From Parolsenella massiliensis (GTDB lineage Bacteria; Actinomycetota; Coriobacteriia; Coriobacteriales; Atopobiaceae), in contig NZ_LT671675.1 of NCBI RefSeq assembly GCF_900143685.1, forward strand, positions 781,111 to 845,110: 64,000 nt of DNA, read 5' to 3'. The notes below the pieces were generated by a model. The model ran no database searches. It worked only from the letters and a program-made list of their open reading frames with translations, and had not been told where the DNA came from. Made by a program: the position numbers and the translations under genes. Position 1 is the stretch's first letter. Each line of letters starts with the position of its first letter. Shown here in pieces: positions 52,310 to 60,818 of this stretch.

Positions 52310-55153
52310 ATGGCCGAGCACACCTGCGGAACGTCTTGCATTCCGGCCCCGAACCCCTCGAGGGACGCCTATGACGTGGCCGTCATAGGCGCGGGTGTCG
52401 CCGGCTGCTGCTGTGCCCGCGAGCTCGCACGCTATGACGCCTCGGTCATCGTGCTCGAGGCGGGAGACGACATCGCCTGCGGTGCCACGCGTGCAAACTC
52501 GGGCATCGTGCATGCCGGCTACGACCCGGAGCCGGGCACGCTCAAGGCACGCTACAACGTCGAGGGCTCGCGCCTCTATCCAACCTGGGCGCGGGAGCTG
52601 GGCTTTTCCTACATGAACAACGAATCGCTCGTCGTGGGCTTTGGCGAGGCGGACGAACGGGCCCTCCGAGAGCTCGAGCGCCGCGGTGCCGAGAACGGCG
52701 TGAGTGGTCTGTCTCTCATCGCGGGCGACGAGGCCCGAACGCTCGAGCCCAATCTCTCCCGTGAGGTGACCTGCGCCCTGCGCGTGCGGACGGGCGGCAT
52801 CTGCGACCCCTACGAGGTGGCGCAGCGCGCGCTCGAGAACGCGGTCGCAAACGGCGTCGAGGTGGCGTTTGACGCGCGCGTGACGTCGGTGAGGCGCCTG
52901 GATGCGGGCTACGAGCTTGGGCTCGAGGAGGGAAGGCGTCTGGTCGTGCGCGCCGTGGTGAACGCGGCGGGCGTCCACTCGGCCGAGCTCCACAACCTCG
53001 TGAGCAGCCGAAAGCTCTCGATCACGCCCGTCCGCGGCGACTACCTGCTCTATGACCCCATACTTGGCCAGACCTTCTCGCGCACGGTGTTCCAGGTGCC
53101 CACGGCGGCGGGCAAGGGCGTGCTCGTGAGTCCCACGGTGCACGGCAACCTCTTCGTTGGCCCCAGCGCCGAGCCGCAGGAGGACGCGGAGCGTACGGCC
53201 ACGTCTCGAGAGGGGCTCGCCTCCATCCTCGAGGGGGCGAGAAGGACGTGGCCCGCCGTCTCCACGCGCAACGTCATCACGAACTTCGCGGGCATCCGCG
53301 CCAAGGGCAGCACGCATGACTTCGTGGTGGGGGAGCCAGATGACGCCCCTGGCTTCTTTGACATCGCCTGCCTTGAGTCCCCGGGCCTCACGAGCGCTCC
53401 TGCCGTTGCGGTAGACGTCGTGAGCCAGGTGGCGAGCCGTCTTGACCTGGGGGCGAACGGGTCGTTCGAGCCGACCCTGCCGCCCAAGAGGCGCCTGGCT
53501 CGCATGAGTGCCGAGGAGCGCGCCGCCGCCATCGCCGAGGACCCCACGTGGGGCCACGTTGTGTGCCGTTGCTCGTGCGTGAGCGAGCACGAGATCGTGC
53601 GGGAGCTGCATGGACCGCTGCCCGTCCTGTGCCTTGATGCGCTCAAGTGGCGCACGAGCGCCACGATGGGCCGTTGCCACGGTGGCTTCTGCACGCCGGA
53701 GCTGCTGCGGCTCGTGTCCCGCGAGCTGGGAGTCGACCCCACGATGGTGGAGAAGCGCCTGCATGGCTCGTGGATGGTCTCTCGCGCGAGACCAGACTAC
53801 GTGAGTCTTGCGGCCAAGCCGGGCTCTACTGCGGAAATTGCCTCCGATGACGGGAAGACCGGCGCCTACGACGTTGCCGTCGTGGGCGCCGGCGCCGCCG
53901 GCATGGCCGCCGCGGCTGCCGCAAGGGATCGGGGCGCTCGCGTGCTTCTACTGGACCGCGAGGAGGGCCTTGGCGGCATCATGCGCCAGTGTATTCACAA
54001 CGGCTTTGGCCTCAAGCGCTTCTCGGAGGAGCTCACGGGCCCCGAGTTCGCCAGACGAGAGGCGGCGCATCTTGATGGGATCGACGTCTGGACCTCATCG
54101 AGCGTCCTTGCGCTTCGACCCGCCGCGGCTGCGGGCGCCGTTCACGAGCTCGAGGTCGTGCGTCCTGGCGGTGAGTGCCTCGTGCGTGCGCGCTCGGTCG
54201 TGCTTGCCTGCGGCTCGCGCGAGCGTGGCTTTGGCGCGCTCGGCATTGCGGGGGACCGCCCGTCTGGCATCTACACGGCGGGTTCCGCCCAGGCGCTCAT
54301 CAACCTGCAGGGCTGCCTTCTGGGCCAGCGCGCCGTCATCCTGGGCTCGGGGGACATCGGGCTCATCATGGCCAGGCGCATGACGCTCGAGGGCATGGAG
54401 GTCGTGGGTGTCTACGAGCTCCTCGACCATCCGAGCGGACTCAAGAGAAACATCGTGCAGTGCCTCGACGACTTTGGCATCCCCCTGCACCTCTCGCACA
54501 CCGTGGTGGCCACCCATGGCCGCGCCCGTCTGGAGTCCGTTGACATCGCCAAGGTGGACCCTGCCACGCATCGCCCCATCGAGGGCACCGAGGTCAGCGT
54601 CGCCTGCGACACGCTCGTGCTCTCGTGTGGCCTCATCCCCGAGAACGAGGTCGCGCGCGAGGCCGGCGTGGCGCTCAGCCCGGTCACGGGGGGCGCGATC
54701 GTCGACGAGCGCCTCGAGACGAGCGTCCGTGGCGTCTATGCGTGTGGCAACGCCCTGCACGTCCATGACCTGGCAGACCTCGCTGCGGCGGAGGGCGACG
54801 TTGCGGGAGCGTGTGCGGCCGCGGATGCCCTGTTAGGCCCGCACGCGAGCTCGGGCCCGGGCATACCCGTCGAGGCGGGCAATGGCGTTCGCTACGTGGT
54901 CCCGCAGCGTATGAACGAGGGTGTCTCCTCGGCCACGCTCTCGTTCAGGGTGTCCGAGGTTGCCCATGACATAGTGCTGGAGGCGGTGGCGTCGCTCGAG
55001 GATGGGAGCGAGCTCGCGCTTAGGTCGAGGAGGGCTCGCGTGGCCCTTCCTGCGGAGATGGAGCGCCTTGAGGTGGAGCTCCCGGAAGATGCGCGGGCAC
55101 GCGTCTCGCACGTGACCGTTCGCACGAGGCCCGTCGAGAAGGGGGTTGAGTAG
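52310..55153 (+). CDS. Fused flavoprotein: G3P-dehydrogenase-like + BFD [2Fe-2S] + NAD(P)/FAD oxidoreductase
   Basis: 947 aa, fusing what many anaerobes encode as two genes. Residues ~20-400: FAD amino-acid-oxidase/GlpA/LhgO-like domain with VIGAGVAGCC and GATRANSGIVHAGYD. Residues ~415-475: a BFD-like domain with CRCSC...MGRCHGGFC, four Cys for a [2Fe-2S] cluster. Residues ~520-850: a pyridine-nucleotide-disulfide-type domain with VVGAGAAGM and a second nucleotide site ILGSGDIGLIMARR (~678), ending VYACGNALHVHDLADLAAAEG. A ~90-residue C-terminal section follows. GGGAGGG precedes the ATG. With the DUF1667 gene downstream it matches the anaerobic glycerol-3-phosphate dehydrogenase-like trio; the substrate is inferred. 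Confidence 0.88.
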   Translation: MAEHTCGTSCIPAPNPSRDAYDVAVIGAGVAGCCCARELARYDASVIVLEAGDDIACGATRANSGIVHAGYDPEPGTLKARYNVEGSRLYPTWARELGFSYMNNESLVVGFGEADERALRELERRGAENGVSGLSLIAGDEARTLEPNLSREVTCALRVRTGGICDPYEVAQRALENAVANGVEVAFDARVTSVRRLDAGYELGLEEGRRLVVRAVVNAAGVHSAELHNLVSSRKLSITPVRGDYLLYDPILGQTFSRTVFQVPTAAGKGVLVSPTVHGNLFVGPSAEPQEDAERTATSREGLASILEGARRTWPAVSTRNVITNFAGIRAKGSTHDFVVGEPDDAPGFFDIACLESPGLTSAPAVAVDVVSQVASRLDLGANGSFEPTLPPKRRLARMSAEERAAAIAEDPTWGHVVCRCSCVSEHEIVRELHGPLPVLCLDALKWRTSATMGRCHGGFCTPELLRLVSRELGVDPTMVEKRLHGSWMVSRARPDYVSLAAKPGSTAEIASDDGKTGAYDVAVVGAGAAGMAAAAAARDRGARVLLLDREEGLGGIMRQCIHNGFGLKRFSEELTGPEFARREAAHLDGIDVWTSSSVLALRPAAAAGAVHELEVVRPGGECLVRARSVVLACGSRERGFGALGIAGDRPSGIYTAGSAQALINLQGCLLGQRAVILGSGDIGLIMARRMTLEGMEVVGVYELLDHPSGLKRNIVQCLDDFGIPLHLSHTVVATHGRARLESVDIAKVDPATHRPIEGTEVSVACDTLVLSCGLIPENEVAREAGVALSPVTGGAIVDERLETSVRGVYACGNALHVHDLADLAAAEGDVAGACAAADALLGPHASSGPGIPVEAGNGVRYVVPQRMNEGVSSATLSFRVSEVAHDIVLEAVASLEDGSELALRSRRARVALPAEMERLEVELPEDARARVSHVTVRTRPVEKGVE

Positions 55154-55154
55154 C

Positions 55155-55532
55155 ATGGCCTACCCAACGCGGCTCGAGCTCACCTGCGTCTGCTGCCCCA
55201 TGGGTTGCTCGCTTCTCGTGGAGAAGACTTCGGACGCCGAGGCCACCTACCTATCGGGCGCCGGATGCGCCCGTGGGAAGAAGTACGGGGTGCGCGAGGC
55301 GATCCGGCCCGAGCGCGTCGTCACGACCACGGTCTTTGTGGCGGGGGTGGCCGAGCCCCTGTCCGTGAGGACCTCCGCGCCGGTGCCCCGCGAGCTCATG
55401 GGCCAGGTCGTCGCGGCCGCCAAGCGCGCCGCCGAGGCCTGCGCGCTGCCGGTGCGCACGGGAGACGTCGTCGTGCGAAATGTCTGCGGCACCGGCGCAG
55501 ACGTCATCGCCACAAAGGACGTCGAGGCGTGA
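55155..55532 (+). CDS. DUF1667 family protein
   Basis: 125 aa. The N-terminus has LTCVCCPMGCSLLV (C11, C13, C14, C18) and a fifth Cys in GAGCARGKKYG, which could hold a cluster or metal; VCGTGADVIATKDV closes the protein. DUF1667 genes follow GlpA-like and NAD oxidoreductase genes in many anaerobes, so it is probably the small electron-transfer subunit. It starts 1 bp after the upstream stop. Confidence 0.88.
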   Translation: MAYPTRLELTCVCCPMGCSLLVEKTSDAEATYLSGAGCARGKKYGVREAIRPERVVTTTVFVAGVAEPLSVRTSAPVPRELMGQVVAAAKRAAEACALPVRTGDVVVRNVCGTGADVIATKDVEA

Positions 55533-55555
55533 ACAGGGGACGTGTCCCTGTTCAC
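55529..55555. terminator. Hairpin between DUF1667 (+) and pepC (-)
   Basis: Perfect 10-bp stem (55529-55538 with 55546-55555) around GACGTGT, starting at the DUF1667 stop. No T-run on either side, so it may protect 3' ends or stop transcripts only weakly. Carries the recurrent GGGGACG word. Confidence 0.55.
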
Positions 55556-55566
55556 GCCCCCTTGCC

Positions 55567-56925
55567 CTAGCGCGTGAGCGCAAGCGTTCCCATGGGGTCC
55601 CAGGGCGCGAGCACGCGGGGCTCCTCGGTCTCGTAGGTGTGGCGCTCCTCGTCGCTGAGGAAACGCTTGTCAACAACCACCTGGTAGACGTACTCGTCGA
55701 ACCAGGCGTCGGTGATGGAGTCGAAGCCGTCCTTGCCACGCTCGTCTCCCCAGCTGTTCTCGACCTTCCATAGCGTGGGGTGGCCCGCCTCGTCAAGGTT
55801 GACGCCCTCGAGCACCATGGCGTGCGTCATGACTGACTCGCCGTAGTCCAGGCGCTCGGAGCGGGTGAGCGCGCCCTCGACGGGAAAGCCGAACAGCGAG
55901 TCGACGTCGATGGAGGCCGTGTCCATGACGCCCTCCTTGGAAAGGTAGCTCTGGCAGACGTCGCACCCAAACCAGACGGGAAGCCCTGCCTCGAGCTGCG
56001 CCACCGCGAGCTGCTTCAGGCGCTTGACGGGAAGGTTCAGGTAACGGACGCCGCCGTCCTCCACGACGTTGCCCAGGCGGCTCACGGTGTAGGTGTGCCC
56101 AAAGGGCTTGTCGGCCGTGTTGGCCGAGATGACGCTTACGTAGTCGTCCACGTTCATGTCGACGACCTGGTCGAAGAAGCTCTTCGGGGTGAACGTGCCC
56201 TTGAGCACGAGCTTGTCGTCCTTGTCGCGCAGGCGCACGTCAAAGGTCGCCGACGGCTCGCCGAGGCAGGTCACGAGAAGGCTCGTGACCTCGCGCATCA
56301 TCTCGGCCTTCATGCTCTGCAGGTCGCAGGCGTCAACACCTGCCTCGTGGCTCTCGCGCAGCCGCCTGGCGGCGCCGCGCAGGTAGCGCGTGAGGTAGTC
56401 GTCCATCTCCCGGGTGTTCCTCGAGCAGGCCGTCTCGGGCATGGCCTCCTTGGGGCACACGCCGTACTTCTTCACGAGCGAGCGGAACATGTCCCACTGG
56501 CCGCCGTCGCCCACGGGGTCTGCGAGCAGATGTGCCATGAGGCGGCCGTCGAGCGGCTCGTCGAGCGTGTCGAGGACGTTCTCGAGGAACCAGTTGCTCT
56601 TCTCGACCTTGTCGTAGAACAGCGGGAACGCCTGGCTGAGCTCGAACGTCTTGAGCCCGAGGCGATCGATGACGCGAAAGCGCATCGTATTGAGGCTCGC
56701 GAACATCCAGCACCTGCCCGAGCGATCCTGGTCGCAGCGCTTGCCCTGGCGCACCTCCACGTCAAAGGTGCCGGTGTTTTTGGCAACCGCCTCCGGCACG
56801 CGCGCGACGGCCCTGATGCCCTGCGCGGTGACGGCGTTCTTCGCGATGACGCTCGCCCTCGATCCCGCGAGCTCCTCGAACGTCTCCTGAAGGTCTTGGC
56901 TTGTGACCTGGCGGTTCTCGTCCAT
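55567..56925 (-). CDS. pepC: C1B cysteine aminopeptidase (PepC / bleomycin hydrolase)
   Basis: 452 aa, normal for the family. Papain-fold cytoplasmic aminopeptidase, usually a hexamer. Active-site C72 in QDRSGRCWMFASLN, His in VMTHAMVLEGVN, Asn in VENSWGDERGK. The C-terminus of the family reaches into the active site and is present. GAGGAGG lies 4 nt before the ATG at 56925. Single gene, divergent from cca. Confidence 0.96.
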   Translation of the reverse strand: MDENRQVTSQDLQETFEELAGSRASVIAKNAVTAQGIRAVARVPEAVAKNTGTFDVEVRQGKRCDQDRSGRCWMFASLNTMRFRVIDRLGLKTFELSQAFPLFYDKVEKSNWFLENVLDTLDEPLDGRLMAHLLADPVGDGGQWDMFRSLVKKYGVCPKEAMPETACSRNTREMDDYLTRYLRGAARRLRESHEAGVDACDLQSMKAEMMREVTSLLVTCLGEPSATFDVRLRDKDDKLVLKGTFTPKSFFDQVVDMNVDDYVSVISANTADKPFGHTYTVSRLGNVVEDGGVRYLNLPVKRLKQLAVAQLEAGLPVWFGCDVCQSYLSKEGVMDTASIDVDSLFGFPVEGALTRSERLDYGESVMTHAMVLEGVNLDEAGHPTLWKVENSWGDERGKDGFDSITDAWFDEYVYQVVVDKRFLSDEERHTYETEEPRVLAPWDPMGTLALTR

Positions 56926-56998
56926 GCTTCCTCCTCTTGGCGCCCCGGTCTTGCGCGGGCGCGCCCCTGTGGCCTGTTCGCCCGAAAGGTTAGCACGG

Positions 56999-57004
56999 TA
57001 TACT
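56999..57004 (+). promoter_or_regulatory. -10 element of the cca gene
   Basis: TATACT about 34 bp before the ATG, with no clear -35. The intergenic space is shared with the divergent pepC promoter. Confidence 0.45.
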
Positions 57005-57037
57005 TTTGCAAATTCCAGCAATGCAGAGGGGATTCCC

Positions 57038-58447
57038 ATGCCACAAGCCTCGATATCTCGCGACCTCGCGCCGGCCCATGCGCTGCGCGCGCTTGATGCC
57101 CTCGAGGCGGCGGGCCACGAGGCGTGGATCGTGGGCGGCTGGGTGCGAGACGCGCTTCGCGGATGCCCGGCCCACGACGTCGACATCTGCACGGACGCCA
57201 TGTGGCAGCAGAGCGAGGCGGCGTTTGAGGCCGCCGGCATCGAGGTGCATGAGACGGGCGTCAAGCACGGCACCGTCACGGCCATCGTGTGCGGCGAGCC
57301 CGTGGAGGTCACGACGTATCGCGTCGACGGCGACTACTCGGACGCCCGCCACCCAGACTCGGTGACGTTCGTGCGAGACGTGCGCGAGGACCTGGCGCGT
57401 CGCGACTTCACGGTCAACGCCATGGCCTGGCATCCCGACCGTGGCTTGCTCGACCCCTTCGGTGGCCGGGAGGACCTTGCCGCCGGCGTCATACGCGCCG
57501 TAGGCGACCCAGCTCTTCGCTTCGAGGAGGACGCGCTTCGCATCCTTCGTGCCGTGCGCTTTGCCTGTCGCCTGGGCTTTGCCATTGAGCCAGCCACGCA
57601 AGCGGCGCTCTCGGACGCGGCGCCAACGCTTGACCACGTGGCCCAGGAGCGCATCGGCTCCGAGCTGAGGGGCATCGTGACCACGGGGAGGGCGAGCTGG
57701 GCCGTGCGTGAGCAGCGCCCGGTCATGTTCGCCGCGCTGCCCGAGCTCGTCCCCATGGAGGGCTTCGACCAGCGGAGCCCCTACCACGTCTATGACGTGC
57801 TCGAGCACACGCTGCGCGTCATGGAGGGGGTGGAGAGCCTCACGTCGGGCAGGGCGAGCGAGCGGCTTCGCTGGGCGGCCCTGCTCCACGACGTGGGCAA
57901 GCCCGCCTGCTTCTCGGTGGACGAGCATGGCCAGGGCCACTTCTTCGGCCACCCCGCCGAGGGCATGCGCATCGCGCGGGGCCTGCTGCGCCGCCTCGCC
58001 ATCCCGCACGAGCTCTCGCAGCCCGTCGTGGCGCTCGTGCGCTACCACGACCGCCCCACGCAGCCCACCGAGCCCTCGATGCTCTCGCTCATTGCCTCGG
58101 TGGATGCCATGAGCGGGCTTCACGAGCGCGACGAGGTCATAGGGCTCATGCGCGAGCTTTTGTGCCTGAGGCGGGCGGACGCCCTCGCGAAGGCCCCCGA
58201 GTGCAGGGGCTATGCCTATGAGCTCAACGAGCACGAGCGCGTCCTCGACCACATAGAGCGCACGCGGGCATGCTGGTGCGTGAGCGACCTTGCCGTGGGT
58301 GGGCGAGACGTCATCGAGGCGTGTGGTATTGCCCCGGGGCCTGCCGTGGGGGAGGCGCTCTCGCGTGCCCTTTCGGCGGTCATGGCTGGCGAGGTGGGTA
58401 ACAGTCGCGAGGCGATCCTGGTCTGGCTCAGCGGCTCTCAGAATTAA
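57038..58447 (+). CDS. cca: CCA tRNA nucleotidyltransferase (poly(A) polymerase family, HD domain)
   Basis: 469 aa. Adds or repairs the 3' CCA of tRNAs. The head carries GGWVRD (33-38) and the catalytic DVD (D47, D49), then DFTVNAMAW and EEDALRILRAVRFACRLGF. An HD phosphohydrolase domain follows (LLHDVGKP near 284). The three tRNAs just downstream already encode CCA, so repair is likely its main task for these. The ATG follows AGAGGGG. Confidence 0.93.
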   Translation: MPQASISRDLAPAHALRALDALEAAGHEAWIVGGWVRDALRGCPAHDVDICTDAMWQQSEAAFEAAGIEVHETGVKHGTVTAIVCGEPVEVTTYRVDGDYSDARHPDSVTFVRDVREDLARRDFTVNAMAWHPDRGLLDPFGGREDLAAGVIRAVGDPALRFEEDALRILRAVRFACRLGFAIEPATQAALSDAAPTLDHVAQERIGSELRGIVTTGRASWAVREQRPVMFAALPELVPMEGFDQRSPYHVYDVLEHTLRVMEGVESLTSGRASERLRWAALLHDVGKPACFSVDEHGQGHFFGHPAEGMRIARGLLRRLAIPHELSQPVVALVRYHDRPTQPTEPSMLSLIASVDAMSGLHERDEVIGLMRELLCLRRADALAKAPECRGYAYELNEHERVLDHIERTRACWCVSDLAVGGRDVIEACGIAPGPAVGEALSRALSAVMAGEVGNSREAILVWLSGSQN

Positions 58448-58513
58448 ACTGGCAGGTAAGAGCCGCCGTCAAAAAGATTTTTGCCTTCTCGCAAAATTTT
58501 TTCGGAAAAGTAC

Positions 58514-58542
58514 TTGCGCGCATGGGGGTGCTTCCGTATAGT
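58514..58542 (+). promoter_or_regulatory. Promoter of the tRNA cluster
   Basis: -35 TTGCGC (58514-58519), exactly 17 bp spacer, -10 TATAGT (58537-58542), preceded by A/T tracts at 58470-58508 that could act as an UP element. Start of transcription is about 30 bp before tRNA-Gln. Confidence 0.82.
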
Positions 58543-58579
58543 ATTTCCTCGCGCTGAGGCGCAGACAGGCATTGCACAT

Positions 58580-58653
58580 TGGGATGTCGTCTAATGGCAG
58601 GACAGCGGATTCTGGTTCCGTCAATGGGGGTTCGACTCCCTCCATCCCAGCCA
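58580..58653 (+). tRNA. tRNA-Gln (CTG)
   Basis: 74 nt. Acceptor stem TGGGATG pairs with CATCCCA, discriminator G, CCA encoded. The anticodon stem GCGGA/TCCGT closes a loop TTCTGGT with anticodon CTG, reading CAG. The T loop is GTTCGACT. Confidence 0.96.
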
Positions 58654-58677
58654 TTCGCCTGTCTAGCTTGAGCACAT

Positions 58678-58754
58678 GGCCCGTTCGTCTAGCGGTTCAG
58701 GACGCCGCCCTCTCAAGGCGGAGATCACCAGTTCGAATCTGGTACGGGCTACCA
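58678..58754 (+). tRNA. tRNA-Glu (CTC), copy 1
   Basis: 77 nt. Acceptor GGCCCGT with ACGGGCT (G-U first pair), discriminator A, CCA encoded. Anticodon stem CCGCC/GGCGG, loop CTCTCAA, anticodon CTC for GAG codons. The T arm is CCAG-TTCGAAT-CTGG. Confidence 0.96.
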
Positions 58755-58790
58755 TGAGTTCTCCGGGGCACTCCGAGCTCCTTCACATAT

Positions 58791-58867
58791 GGCCCGTTCG
58801 TCTAGCGGTTCAGGACGCCGCCCTCTCAAGGCGGAGATCACCAGTTCGAATCTGGTACGGGCTACCA
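58791..58867 (+). tRNA. tRNA-Glu (CTC), copy 2
   Basis: 77 nt, identical base for base to copy 1 and separated from it by 36 bp of unrelated spacer. A terminator follows 7 bp later. Confidence 0.96.
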
Positions 58868-58873
58868 ACTGCC

Positions 58874-58907
58874 AAACGGGTCGCGAGAGCGGCCCGTTTC
58901 TTGTTGT
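58874..58907 (+). terminator. Terminator of the tRNA cluster
   Basis: 11-bp stem with one G-U pair (58874-58884 with 58889-58899), GAGA loop, then CTTGTTGT. Confidence 0.85.
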
Positions 58908-59065
58908 CTACGCATGCGACTTGGCCTTATGAGACGACGCCTTCTGCATTCCCGCATGTAGCGGACGTGTTTCTAGTTCGTCACGTTTGGGTACCATCTA
59001 ACCCTATAGCTGAAAACGTACCGTACAGTTGTCCTCGTAAGGTCGAGAGAAAAGGGATGTGCGCT

Positions 59066-59806
59066 ATGGCCGAGGCCAAGAACATGATCGAGATTCACGA
59101 TCTCAACAAGTACTTCGGTGACGTTCATGTCCTCAAGGACATCAACCTCACGGTCAAGGAGGGCGAGAAGCTCGTCATCATCGGTCCGTCCGGGTCCGGC
59201 AAGTCGACGCTCATCCGCTGCGTCAACTACCTCGAGGAGCCCACGAGCGGCACCATCAAGATCGACGGCACCGAGCTCACGAAGAAGAACCACCTGGAGA
59301 TGGCCCGCAAGTACTCCTCGATGGTCTTCCAACAGTTCAATCTCTACCCGAACATGACGGTGCTCGGCAACCTCACCCTGGCGCCCATCAAGCTCCAGAA
59401 GAAGAGCAAGGAGGAGGCCACCAAGACCGCGCTCGAGGCGCTTCGCCGCGTTGGCCTCGAGGCCAAGGCGGGTGAGTACCCCCAGAACCTCTCCGGCGGC
59501 CAGCAGCAGCGCGTCGCCATTGCGCGCGCCCTGTGCACCAAGCAGCCCATCATCCTGTTCGACGAGCCCACGAGCGCCCTCGACCCCGAGATGGTCCAGG
59601 AGGTCCTGAACGTCATGGTCGAGCTCGCGCAGGAGAACATCACGATGATGTGCGTCACCCACGAGATGGGCTTCGCCCGCGAGGTCGCCGACCGCGTCAT
59701 CTTCGTCGAGGACGGCCAGATCATCGAGCAGGGCACGCCCGAGCACTTCTTCACCAATCCCCAGAGCGAGCGCACCAAGCTCTTCCTCAGCAAGATCTTG
59801 CGCTAG
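59066..59806 (+). CDS. Polar amino acid ABC transporter ATPase (GlnQ-like)
   Basis: 246 aa. Walker [11 protein letters not shown]-loop [12 protein letters not shown], signature [16 protein letters not shown], Walker [15 protein letters not shown] and the switch His in [13 protein letters not shown], all canonical for the GlnQ/HisP family. The ATG at 59066 is chosen since AAAGGG abuts the alternative ATG at 59057. First gene of a transporter operon with binding protein and two permeases. The amino acid is probably glutamine, glutamate or another polar one. Confidence 0.94.
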   Translation: MAEAKNMIEIHDLNKYFGDVHVLKDINLTVKEGEKLVIIGPSGSGKSTLIRCVNYLEEPTSGTIKIDGTELTKKNHLEMARKYSSMVFQQFNLYPNMTVLGNLTLAPIKLQKKSKEEATKTALEALRRVGLEAKAGEYPQNLSGGQQQRVAIARALCTKQPIILFDEPTSALDPEMVQEVLNVMVELAQENITMMCVTHEMGFAREVADRVIFVEDGQIIEQGTPEHFFTNPQSERTKLFLSKILR

Positions 59807-59879
59807 GTTCTCCCGCCGGCGAGGTTGGCCGGCGCCCTACATTCAGCCTTTGCGTCACCAATACGAAAGGGGTCCCACC

Positions 59880-60728
59880 ATGCGTACCATCTCCCGTCGT
59901 CAGTTCATCGGATCCATGGGCGTTGCCGCAGCGGCCGTCGCCGGCCTCGGCCTCGTTGGCTGTGGCGGCAGCAGCTCGAGCTCCGACTCGAACGCCTCCA
60001 AGGTGCAGACCATCAAGGATCGCGGCAAGCTCAAGTGCGGCGTCAAGAAGGACGTCGTGGGCTACGGCATGCTCGACACCGCCACGGGCAAGTACGAGGG
60101 CATGGAGATCGACCTGTGCTACCAGGTTGCCGCCAAGGTCTTTGACGTCTCCTACGAGGAGGCCAAGGACAAGGACCTCGTCGAGTTCACCGACGTCACG
60201 CCCAAGACGCGTGGCCCGCTCATCGACAACGACACGCTCGACCTGATCTGTGCCACCTACACGATCACCGACGAGCGCAAGCAGAGCTGGGACTTCACCG
60301 ACCCGTACCGCACCGACCACGTGGGCATCCTCGTCAAGAAGGGCACCATGTCCTCCATGGCCGACCTCGACGGCAAGCACATCGGCGTCTCCCAGGGTTC
60401 CACGACCAAGGACGCCGTCACCAAGATGCTGTCCGACAACGGTTTTACGGCCACTCCGCAGTTTGACGAGTACCCCGACTACCCCTCCATCAACAGCGCC
60501 CTCGATGCCGGTCAGATCGACGCGTTCGCCATGGACCGCTCGACGCTCAAGACCTACACCACCGACGACAAGGAGCTCCTGCAGCCCGAGATCGAGTTTG
60601 GTGCCCAGAACTACGGCATCGCCACGAAGAAGGGCTGCGACCTCTCCGAGGTCACCGAGGCCGTCGTGAAGGACGTCACCAGCAACGGCTGGATCGACGA
60701 GGAAGTCTCCACCTGGGGTCTGCTCTAA
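59880..60728 (+). CDS. Amino-acid-binding lipoprotein (family 3 solute-binding protein)
   Basis: 282 aa. The signal has a twin-arginine start (RRQFIG) and a lipobox GLVGC with the lipidated C28, so it may be a Tat-exported lipoprotein; a Ser-rich linker follows. The family-3 domain is seen in DRGKLKCGVKKDVVGYGM, EGMEIDLCYQVA, DLICATYTITDERKQSWDFTDPY and IGVSQGSTT. It feeds the permeases encoded downstream. Two hairpins after the gene may raise its level over the permeases. Confidence 0.94.
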   Translation: MRTISRRQFIGSMGVAAAAVAGLGLVGCGGSSSSSDSNASKVQTIKDRGKLKCGVKKDVVGYGMLDTATGKYEGMEIDLCYQVAAKVFDVSYEEAKDKDLVEFTDVTPKTRGPLIDNDTLDLICATYTITDERKQSWDFTDPYRTDHVGILVKKGTMSSMADLDGKHIGVSQGSTTKDAVTKMLSDNGFTATPQFDEYPDYPSINSALDAGQIDAFAMDRSTLKTYTTDDKELLQPEIEFGAQNYGIATKKGCDLSEVTEAVVKDVTSNGWIDEEVSTWGLL

Positions 60729-60738
60729 GTTGTGTGAG

Positions 60739-60792
60739 AGGCCCTTCCTCAGGGCCTTGACGGGTCGCCCGGGAGCTCTCTTCCGGGCGACC
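60739..60792 (+). terminator. Two hairpins between binding protein and permease genes
   Basis: A 7-bp stem (60739-60745 with 60751-60757) and a perfect 10-bp stem (60763-60772 with 60783-60792). Neither has a T-run, so they fit mRNA stabilisation or partial termination that favours the binding protein. Confidence 0.6.
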
Positions 60793-60818
60793 TCGCATAT
60801 GTTTATGAAGGGAACGAG

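Noticed and set aside
58572-58757. Small open frame over the tRNA genes
   Set aside because: The sequence folds as tRNA-Gln and tRNA-Glu; the frame is accidental.
59813-59840. Hairpin after the GlnQ-like gene (CGCCGGC/GCCGGCG) as a terminator
   Set aside because: No T-run follows and the binding-protein gene is in the same operon; at most a processing or stabilising stem.
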